A DNA stretch of 64,000 nt, from the NCBI RefSeq assembly GCF_014839805.1, contig NC_051117.1, positions 5,332,001-5,396,000 of the forward strand. Reading direction: 5' to 3'. Position 1 is the first letter of the stretch. Each line of letters starts with the position of its first letter. The stretch comes from Manduca sexta (Eukaryota > Arthropoda > Insecta > Lepidoptera > Sphingidae). The position numbers and the translations under genes are program-made. The notes beneath the pieces were generated by a model. It was not told where the DNA came from and made no database searches. It worked only from the letters and a program-made list of their open reading frames with translations. Below, in pieces: positions 50,588 to 61,753 of the stretch.

Positions 50588-51496
50588 GATATTGTGTAAC
50601 ACCATCTCGTTACACACTTTGAAGGTAATATATTTCCATAATTTCCAAGTACATTTCACCTTCAGACCGGCTATTTTGATGGAAACCCTTTTGTGTACGT
50701 ACAACGCTTTGAACTTGACAGCGTAATCAATTTCGAAAGGGCTAAGATCACAATCGTAGACTGCCTTTTGTCGCTTCACTTTGAGGAGATTGCGTTTGCA
50801 TCAGTTTTCTCGAGATTCAATATGTTTACCGGTTTTACTTTGGCGTAAAATGCATGTTGAATTTGGGCCTCATATTTGGAAATGCGAATTGGATTAAGAT
50901 CAGAGGATCCTGTCTTCCGGATTTATGTATTTAAAGATGTGGCCGAAAGGTGTATTGAAATCATAATGATTTCTTATGTTTACGCGAATGTTGGACATTA
51001 AAATTAAACAATTTTTCGGATTTCATCGCGGTTTTTTTATTTCAACTTTCTCCCAACGTATAGAAGACTTTTGCAGCTGTCGTGGTCACGGCCGGGGAAC
51101 TTAAATTAAGTTAAATATAAAACCGCGAAATCCGCAAAGTAGCTTAATTATAATGTATTAAAATCAGTTATTAAATTTTTACCTACGTCTATATAACAGC
51201 GTTTTAGTTACTATGTATAAATAATAAATATTTTGAGCGCGTTTGACTAGCAGCCATTACTCATGGTGAAAAACAGGTTTTAATCGAGTCGACATAAATG
51301 CCTTATATATATGATGGCAGGCTAACATGATTCCGGCGATCGTAGAGAAGCGCATCTCTTGTTGGTCTATATTATACAAGGACTATTGCATCAAATCTAG
51401 TGGAGTCACTTTGTCTTAAAAAAACAACGATCATTTTAATTACATCCAATATCGCCATTAATCAATTTGAATTATATTTATCCTTTCTCCAGGTGA

Positions 51497-51833
51497 CGAC
51501 AAAGACGACGATAGCCTAGTTGGGTGTGGAACGGACTGCCGAGGCGAATGTCCGCAGGTTCAAATCCCAAGGGCACACACCTCTGACTTTTCTAAAAAAT
51601 CATGTGTGTATTTTTTGTGAATTTATCGTTCGCTTTAACGGTGAAGGAAAACATCGTGAGGAAACCTGCACATCTGAGAAGTTCTCTATAGGAATTTCGA
51701 AGGTGTGTGAAGTCTACCAACCCGCACTAGGCCAGCGTGGTGGACTAAGGCCTAATCCCCTCTCGAAGTAGTGAGGAGGCCCGTGCTCAGCAGTGGGCAA
51801 GTATATAATACAGGGCTGATATTATTATTATTA
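51497..51833 (+). mobile_element. tRNA-derived SINE at the exon 4 acceptor, copy 2
   Basis: Same insertion in the second copy, with target duplications at 51484-51496 and 51834-51846. Its presence in both copies shows it is older than their divergence. Confidence 0.92.
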
Positions 51834-51842
51834 TTTCTCCAG

Positions 51843-52004
51843 GTGATGGACTCCGTATCCAGTCAGCCCGGGGGGCGGTAATTACGCCGGCGTGGGCGGC
51901 GCGGGGGCGGGGCCACTACGTACGGCCACTACGCCGCCGCCGCGTACCCCCCGCAACCCACTTATATGGTAGACGCTTCGCAGGTCCCCCCTTATATGGC
52001 ACAG
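51843..52004 (+). CDS. p120ctn: Exon 4 of p120ctn, copy 2 (disrupted)
   Basis: Counterpart of 38548-38712, same duplicated acceptor. Net 3 bases shorter: +4 within the first Gly codons and -7 further on, so the frame is lost between them and a TAA appears about 13 codons in. All changes are in G/C runs, as expected from consensus errors; a real allele is possible. Confidence 0.75.
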
Positions 52005-55000
52005 GTAAACCCGTGAATCGCCTAATGTTCTCGTGTATTGATACGGTCTTACAATAAGCTAATAGATCAGTCAATGAAAATGTCATTAATACAAATATTT
52101 TTGTAAGTCGTCCGGGAATTAGATAGCGATATTTTTATAAAGATTATGCTTTATTATTTAACAATTTTATAAATAATGTTAATTATATATTTTTTTATCG
52201 TGTCGGTAATTAATCATTTTGTTTTTGGCCTACATAATTATAACTGCTATCTGATGGTAAAATACCGTACTCAACAACCAGTTGATTCAAAATGTCTTTA
52301 TGTGTGTGTATTGTGTGATCAGGAATACGTGGAAGGTGGCGGTAGTGCGTCGCCTCAGGCCTTCGGAGCTCTCCCGCAGCACAATTTGCATCTGCAGCAA
52401 AGGTAAGCACAGCAATACACAGCTTAAATTAATAAGTTTTAATACACTGCTAAATTTAGAAGTGGACTTATAAACGGGCATTGCGTACTGGTTAATTTGT
52501 TTTCAATTGGTGTGGGTACTTTCAGCTATTCGATCTGCACGCATTTATCGATATACAATATAAATTTTATCGATATTTGCAAATAATTTAATTTGTGTTT
52601 TTTTTTTTTTTTTTATATTTTAACCGCATGATTTTAAAGATCATTGCCAGATTACATTTATATTTGTAAATCTTCCTATGCACAATGTGATTTTACATTG
52701 GGGTGATATATAGAAAATGATATAATTAGTAACAGAGTAAAATGTATCTTCAAAACATAATTAATTCTCTATTCATACAATTATCAATGAATAAAAAACA
52801 AATTAAATGAAATCTCCGTTAATATGTCATGTCAAGGGATCAAATTAAATAGACCGCGGTCCGTATTAGCTAATGCCTAGAATGTCGATCTCTGACCCGC
52901 GCTCGAGTCACGTTGATAAACCAGATGACTGGATGAGTGAGTAATCCGCTTACTGCAATGCTGATTAATGTAGGTTAATGATGTATTAAATTGATTGTTT
53001 TATAGTGTATGTGTGATATTATTACGGCTTGATTAAGAAAATAAAAAAATTGCTTTTAGGACGCCACTATAGCCTGACCAGGAAAATAATAAACCTGCTG
53101 TGAGTGCGCCATTTTTGATTTCGTTTTCAAGTTAAAATTGTGTTGTTGTTTTTGGCAAAAACATGGCCTGAGATGTTTTATTTTTCTGGTCAGGTCCGGT
53201 AAACTGTGTGTTTGTCGGATATTATCGATTATAAGTAATATGCTCGGGATAGGCTCGCCCTCTATCACGTCGTGGAAGCGAAACAGTTGAGTGGCGAATT
53301 GTGGGTGGAATCTTTGCGTCTCTGCCTACCCATACAGGGATACAGGCGTGAGTCTATGTATGTAAATATGAATGTTGTATAACTATGTTAATCATGTGTT
53401 GAAAATAATCGAATAACTATAGTACATTTGAAAAGAACTATTTTGTAGTTATTTTACTACTGATGCTTTAGGAATTTTCGAAAATATTATTAATGAATCT
53501 TATAAAATAATCATGGCTCTTTGTTTACTAACTAAAAATAATTATATGGTACAATACGCATAATATGGCTTTATTTCTTTGACTTAGAGAATAACTTTAT
53601 CATGTTGCCATTGTACTAATAAGTAATAAAAGTTTGTAACTTGTAAGTAAACTAATAAAACATAAGTCCGACAATGTGATCTTATAACAATATTATTTTT
53701 TCATTTAGAATCTATGTATCAGACTGTAATGTGTTACCATTAGGAGTTCTCTTAATTTAATAGCACAAATAACTCCTAAAGTAAAATTTAAACAATAAAA
53801 AAAATCTTGTTTTTTTTTATGTCTATACCTTAAACTGATTTTGAAAAGAGCAACACTAGAGTTTCTGACCAGTTCTTCTCTGGTGATAACTGCTTTCCCA
53901 ACTGATGGTAGAGTAAATTTTTTTTTGGTGAAATTAAGCACTATACATATACCCTACTGCAGTGGAGTGGGGTCTGATAGAATGTCGACTGACTGATTAC
54001 CCCTCGGCAGTCGACACAATTATGCCGGCCTATTAGAACCGGATATACACAGGCTGATCCGGAAACGCGATATAATTACGTTTAGTTTAGGTATGGTTCG
54101 GTATTTGTATACATGGATACACTCAAGAAATATTTATTGGTAAGAAAGTCTATATCCGCCTTATTACAAAAAGATAGCTTAGTACTGGGTTTAAACCAAG
54201 ACTAAAAAGTCCAGGTTTGTTACGGTATTAAAGTTAGTTCTCGGACTAAAATTCATTCTTATTATTATTCTTATTAAGTCTCCTTGACATATCAAACTAA
54301 CATAAAACTTGACGCTGCACAATACTTTTCTGTTTGGATTTCCTTCCGTTAGTTTATCGCTATAAATCTCAAAGAAAATCTTTTCGCCAAGTGTATTGAC
54401 GATTTGGTTACAGTTAGCGAAACTTTTCTAATCATTTGTTGGATTGATTTATTAACTGTCTTATTTATTGCGTAAGTTGGACATGTTACTTATAATGGAT
54501 GTGTAGAACATTTTGGTAAATTTTCGCACATTCAGTGATAGTGGACGGGTAATTTATTTAGTAGAATTATTCCAAAATGTTAGTCATAAAATAAGTCATA
54601 TTTATAATATTTTTATATTTCATTGTCGCCGGTTGAATAAACTGCCTTCATCTTCTCGATTCCCAATTATGAGCATTCATGGATAATGGAGATAGCTTAT
54701 CATTCCCTAGACCTGATCACACATAAAATAATGACTAGTTCTCAAATAAACCATTCTTCCTTTCAAAGTTTATGCCACTAACAATAACGATGATTTTAGA
54801 ACCTTACAAAATTTGACAATAAAAAGAAAAAAATAATTATCATTACCTTCCATCATTGCAGGTACGATTCAGCGTCGCTGGAGCAGCTCGGGCGCCATTA
54901 CTGCGTGACGTCACCGCGCGGCGAGTACGCGGGCGATGCGTACGGGTACCAGCACTACCCCGCCGCGTACGACCCGCAGCCGCACCAGCCGCCGCCTTTC

Positions 55001-58000
55001 AAGGTCAGTCGATAAGGGTCAAGGTCAAGGTTCAATAATGTTAAGGAAAAAAAATACGGTTAAGAATCATTTTCTATTTAACTCAACCATCCTAATAATC
55101 ATTAGTGTGAATGTATCGAGTTGAATCGTTAAAAAATCAATCATACATCATATATTCAGCTGCTTGAGTATATTTATGTAGAATTATTATTGCCTCAACA
55201 GGATTCACAAAATGGTTTGAGCATGGGCAGCGCCGGAGGGCAATCCATGTACGGCGACGAAGAGGAACTTCAGAAGCAAATGGCGAACATGGCTTTGGGT
55301 AAGCTAATTTTTTATCATATTTTCCTAAATGTACTTGTTAGAAAATTGTTGTATTTGCGACCACGCAAGCCTAAAAGTATTACTTCAAGATTCAAATTTG
55401 TAGCAGTCAGTTTGCAGTTATTGTTAACGCGGTAAAAATAATTGTGGATGTCGACTTTTGCAAGTTTTCTTTGCTAATCTGAACCTCTCTTTGTAGATTA
55501 ACTGTTACTCTGCCACTGCATAAGGTCATAGGCGCAGGTAGCCGGTTACTGTTACTAAGACAGTAACTCGGTTGCTTAATCAATTTAAATGGTATATATT
55601 TATATCTCATTGTGTTATTCCAGTCCACGGCGGCGTCGGCGGGAGGGAGGACGGCGGCGGTCTCCAATGGCGCGACCCGAACCTGCCCGAGGTGATCGGC
55701 TTCCTCAACTCGCCCTCGGATGTGGTGAAGGCGAACGCGGCCGCGTACCTACAGCATCTCACCTACATGGACGATCCTAACAAACAGAAGACCAGGAGTT
55801 TGGGTATGGTTCGGTATTTATGCTATTGATCGATATGGGAAAGTAGCTTGCTTGCTCAGTATTTTGAATTTTTACCAAGTTTAATATGAAAAGAAACTGT
55901 AAATAATTGAGTTAGTAATTAGGAGAAATGGTGGTTTAAATATTTCAAGGGACAGTAATTCATATCATCTTTTAAAATCATTTGAATTCAACTGAAACAC
56001 TACCATAACCCATATTACCGGGTGATACCATTCACAATCGCGATGAATCTAGCTATATCCGTAGGTCCTATTAGAAGGATTTATTAAAATGACCTCTAAT
56101 AAAATGAGCATAGAGATAGTAATAGAGCCCCCCTCCCCAGGCGGCATCCCGCCGCTGGTGCGGCTGGTGTCGCACGAGAACCCGGACGTGTGCCGCAACG
56201 CGTGCGGCGCGCTGCACAACCTAGTCGTACGGCCGCCAGAACGACGAGAACAAGCGCGCCATCCGCGACGCAGGCGGCATCCCGCGCTCATGGCGCTGCT
56301 GTGCCGCACCAACGACATGGAGGTCAGCACACCACATACCGTACCACACTGTACAGGCTCATTTTGATATTGCGTCACTAAATGAAACCACGTACTTGTC
56401 TTCACCTTTGCTGACATTGTGCCAAAAATCATCCATTAATAACTAATATTTTCACCAAAAATCCTGGTTTTAGTTTTCTGTTTTTTTTTATCCTTTTATA
56501 ATTTAATGCGAATATGAAGTGTACGTAAGTGTATTTCTGACTGAAAGTATGATGTTATCACTGCAACGAATTCTCTTAGAAAAGTAGTAGTGGCTTTAGG
56601 GCGCATCAAATTTAAATTACTTTTTATTAATATTATTATTAGATGTCTGTTGTCGTCAGCTTTACGCCCTTTTATCAAGTAACACTGACAATAAATTGTA
56701 TCGATAAGCTATTCCTCTATAACTTAAGGGGTTAAGATATGTAAAACTCAACTTTATGTCCACTTTGGGCGTCCTGCAAAAAATAATGTAAGCATTCTAT
56801 GTAAATATTTTTCAAGAAATAAGTAAGTTTGGCTTTTGGTCTTTTGCACAGCTGCGTATTTTTTTATTAAACACGATACCGTGAATAAAATCATAATTAA
56901 TATCTGCCAAACATCGCTCAACGGTAAGAATTTTACATCGTTAACATTTCGATATCTCTCTTATTTACTTGAGTTAACTATATTCTGAAATAATACTATA
57001 CTCTATTTTTAAATACACTCATCTTGTTTTTTAATACCGTTATATATAACAAAATATTTAATTATTTTTTAAAAACGCCTACTCAAACAACAGCTTATAG
57101 TAACAGGAATATTTGCAGTTACGCGCAGTCAGGCGCTCTCACAAATTGATGTCGACATCATTTCATCTAGGATGTGTATATTATGTACTAAGTAACATTA
57201 AATATTTTAAAATATTATATACACTCTATTTAAAATTAGAAAACACAAATAAGAATAAAAAAATATTAACATGTGATTTGAACTTGGTCTAATTTATATT
57301 AAATGCCTTACCCTTCCATACTAAAGGTTTTTGACAAACTACAATATTTTTAGGTAACTATGTATATTTTGTCACTCGCAGTCACTCGGTTACTAAGGAA
57401 ATTTCGGTGTTGCGATATATTAGAATAATTGGAATTTAGGTGTGGGTGGATGTTTGAATTATTTTAATACAAATATTGATATTATGGATCAATGGTCACT
57501 AGACAGAAACATATGTTAGATTTGGTATTGCTGGCCACCATTTTGAATATTATTATTTTGGGCTCCGTTTTAAAGTCGATACCTGGACATGTTTTGGACC
57601 ACAAAACAAGAGCTTAGTACACACTAGAGCCGATTTTAGACTAGCAAGTTCTCGCAGTACTATATGGCATAAGAACTTTTAAACACGTTTATCTTAGCGG
57701 AAATATTATTATAAGTTTATACAAATGGGATTTTTAATTTGGTATGGAGACAGTTTGAGACCCTGGGAAGAATATAGGTTCCCGGGAAAATATACAGCGT
57801 GACTTATATAACGGAAAACTTAAGCCCGAAAAACTTTATAAAGCGGGCGGGGCTGCGGGCAAAAGCTAGTACATAATATTTTCAAACGTAATTTTGACAC
57901 TCCTAATATTTTGACAATCAAGGATGTAATTGTACAATACTGTGTAGCTACACGTACCGCCATCTAGTTAGCTTTGGTGTAGCGCCCAAGGTCAACGCTC

Positions 58001-61000
58001 AAGGGCACTGGCCTCACTTCCATTCTTAAATCAAAATCAAATTACACCTGTTAGATATCGCTTAAACGCCACCTATCATTTCGTTTTCCAGGTCAAAGAG
58101 CTAGTGACCGGCGTAATATGGAACATGTCGTCGTGCGAGGACCTCAAGCAGTCGATAATAGACGACGCGGCGCAGGTGATCGTTAACAAAGTTATCATAC
58201 CGCACTCCGGATGGCATCCTACCACGCCCGGGGAGACGTATTGGTCTGTTGGTTAGTGTTTTATTGCATCACTGAAATTTTCATTAGGAATTTTCTCAAT
58301 TTAAACATCTACCTCCCTTAATCTATATTCCTCATTGAGTTTTAAAGCTGTGAGTACATATAATATGATCTCTGGTATTGTGCATACTTATCAGGGGACA
58401 CAATTGCACATTTGTCACCCCAGCCAAAAAAAAAATTGTATCGACAGTTCAAATGTACGCAAACCGAGAAAACACTGGTGTCTTAATCTTAACACACTCA
58501 ATTAGCCGAGTATTGGTAACTATATTAGTCATGAGCTGTGGCGATGTATAGTTTACAATGAATGTAACGTCATGTTCCAGTGTTCAGGAACGCGTCAGGC
58601 GTGCTGCGCAACGCGTCGTCAGCGGGCGAGTACGCGCGCCGCCGCCTGCGCTGCCTGGCGGGGCTCGCCGAGGCGTCATGCTGTACGTGGTGCGCGTGGG
58701 CATCCGGACCAACGCCATCGGCACCAAGATGCTGGAAAACTGCGTGTGCGTGCTCAGGAACTTATCCTACAGGTACGTATAGAAATAATGTTTACATGCG
58801 TGTTTCTATGTTCAATAACATGATTGGGTTTATGAGTTGCCATCGAGATTATCGCGACGTACCAACTGGTGCTTAGGCTTATTATTGGAGGTTAATTATT
58901 AACAATTTATCAGATAAACTGCGCTTCCTATTTTTATTGGATATAAAAATTACCACCAGACTTCATGGACAGTCTCTTGTCATGTGTGGACTTGAATCGG
59001 ATCCCAATAGAAAACAGCTTGTGTAAGAGTAGGTAGTACCTATGATCTTATTAGTAAATAATATGTTGTAGGTGTCAAGAAATCGAAGATCCGTTGTACG
59101 ACACAAGGGCGCCACCTACACAGTCGTCGGGCCAGGCGAGGATACAGGCGAGCGCTTCCAAAGGTAAACTATGTATGTTTCTTAATTCCATTTTAGTTTC
59201 CAGTGTATTGCTCGATTGATATCCGACTACACAAAACAGCCTTGTAATCTTCCTCGTTAGTTTCAATCCCAGTAAAGTATTTGTTGATTAAAATGTCGCT
59301 ATTTTAAACTTGCGACATTTGTTACAAATCAATCTTTGAATATCATTTATTTGACTTTACAAATACATGTGTTTTATACAGATATACAATGATAACATTA
59401 TTTCGCACTCAAATATTTCAGGTGAAAATCTAGGCTGTTTTGGTGGCGGTAAAAGAAGAAAAGAAAGGCTCTTCGTCTTCTAACTCAACCAGCCCTCTGG
59501 GCAAGAGTGAACCGGACTCGCAGGCGCTCGAAACGGGCAACTCTCAGTTGGGCTACAGCGTGCCGAAGGGGACTGAAATGCTGTGGTCGCCTGAGGTGAG
59601 ATATCGATATTGATTGGAATAATACAGGTGGTATATGAAGAGAAAATTTGGTAAAAAATCATTAGTTTGTTTTAATCGATTAGTTATCGATACATCAATA
59701 ATTGTTTCTTAGTTGTTTGTGTGTAATAAATATTTCTATTTATCGTATATAATCCAATTTAACTACTTGCAAATAATTCATCAATAATTTACCATAATGA
59801 GATAAAGCTAGTGAAGCGTCATTGTTCCAACACATCATACCTAATCGATATAAAATCGATGCAAATATATATCGATTCCAATAATGCCTGACTCAGTGGC
59901 GCAGTTAGATTGCACCACGACTGCCTCGCTGAGGCCTTAATTTCAATCCTCATGTCAGATAAAGTAATACTGAAGTTTTTCTGTTCAGTATGTATATGTG
60001 TATGTAACTGTCCAGGTGGTGCCGCTATACATGGCGCTGCTGCAGAGCTGCTCGAACCCGGAGACGCTGGAGGCGGCGGCGGGCGCGCTGCAGAACCTCG
60101 CCGCGTGCTACTGGCAGCCCTCCATCGACATCAGAGCCGCTGTCAGGAAGGAAAAAGGTGTGGTATTGTACAAATATCGATCACGAGAATCGTGAAATTT
60201 CACGAATCGATTTTAGACTTTACATATTTTTAGAAATAAAAAACGATATCCGAAAGTATTGCCAAATGTGTAGATGATGTAATTTAGTAATTGCCAAATT
60301 TATTGAGTTTAGGTATGATCCAATTTCATCCTCGATTTTATAAGTTCTTTATTACATACAAGGTCAATTGTTTAATTTAGCTGTAAATCGACAACCATAC
60401 ATTCACATTATAGTGCTATCTGAACACAAATTGTATTCTCGTAGGACGATTTCTTCGATACAGGCTTGTCTAGTGAAGAAATCGAAGGAAATAGTTCGCA
60501 GACACATTGTGATCAACAAAAACATTTTTGTACTGTTTTAGGGTTTAATTTTCTTTGTATGTCATGTTTTATGTGTTTTACTGTAATTAACAATTTTTCA
60601 TTTTTTCATTTTCATCTGTTTATGCAATACTAATAAGAGTCGCTTCTCTGCCAGGTCTACCAATCCTTGTGGAACTCCTGCGCATGGAAGTGGACCGCGT
60701 GGTGTGCGCGGTGGCTACAGCACTGCGAAACCTGGCAATCGATCAGCGCAATAAGGAGCTTATTGGCAAGTACGCCATGCGGGATCTCGTACAGAAGCTG
60801 CCGAGCGGGAACCAACAGCACGATCAGGTGAGATTACATTTTGATATTACTTTACTGGTTTGGTTAAAGGTGAAGATAGTCATGAGCGGTGTGATAGATT
60901 TTGTTTTTAAAGATTATGGTGTAAGGAATGAATAGAGAATTGGGGGTAGTTATTCATGCCATGGCGGAAATATGCCAAACATACCGCAAGTACCAATAAG

Positions 61001-61722
61001 AAGATAAAAACGGCCGTTTGTTTTCTCAGTTCAATAAATTAATTAAAATTTTACTTAGCAAGTTGAATGTTGTGAGTTAAATAGTAAATATTTGTTGTAT
61101 GATGACTGTCGTAGGGCACATCAGACGACACCATAGCTGCTGTATTAGCGACGTTAAACGAAGTGATCAAAAAGAGTGGAGAGTTCTCGCGCTCTTTGCT
61201 GGAGGCGGGCGGCGTCGAGCGGCTCCTCAACCTCACCAAGCAGCGGCACCGACACACGCCCAGGGTGCTCAAGTTTGCAGGTCAGTACCATTTATAGCTA
61301 TAAATTTATATAGTTTCACACCTTATCTTTATTCAGACATGATAACAATAAAATTGTGATCGAATAAATATAATTTTACTAATGAACTATTGATGCTTTA
61401 ATGTACAGTGCGCTGCGCTCGTACGAGTTTGTAGACCCGGCGCGTCATCTGTGGTTTTTATATATTTTTTTCTTTGTAAACATAAACAATCATTAATAAA
61501 TTTGTAATTGCTCAATTGCGATTCATTTAGCATCATCGCGACAGTAATCGGTTAAAGAGTATTCCCTAACCCCCGTACACGTCGGCAGGTCAAGTGCTGG
61601 TGACGATGTGGTCGCACGCGGAGCTGCGCGAGGTGTACCGCAAGCACGGCTGGCGCGAGGCGGACTTCCTCACGCCCGCGCGCGCCGCCCAGCCCCGCGC
61701 GCCCTCCGCCGCCAGCGGTAAC

Positions 61723-61753
<31 letters not shown>

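Noticed and set aside
50066..50779. Long reading frame across the second N run
   Set aside because: Same artefact: N bases bridge two unrelated short frames.
61380..61440. AG followed by GC-rich TGCGCTGCGCTCGTACGAG in intron 16, possible alternative exon
   Set aside because: The counterpart at 47770-47815 is diverged and not frame-preserving, so no coding constraint is visible.
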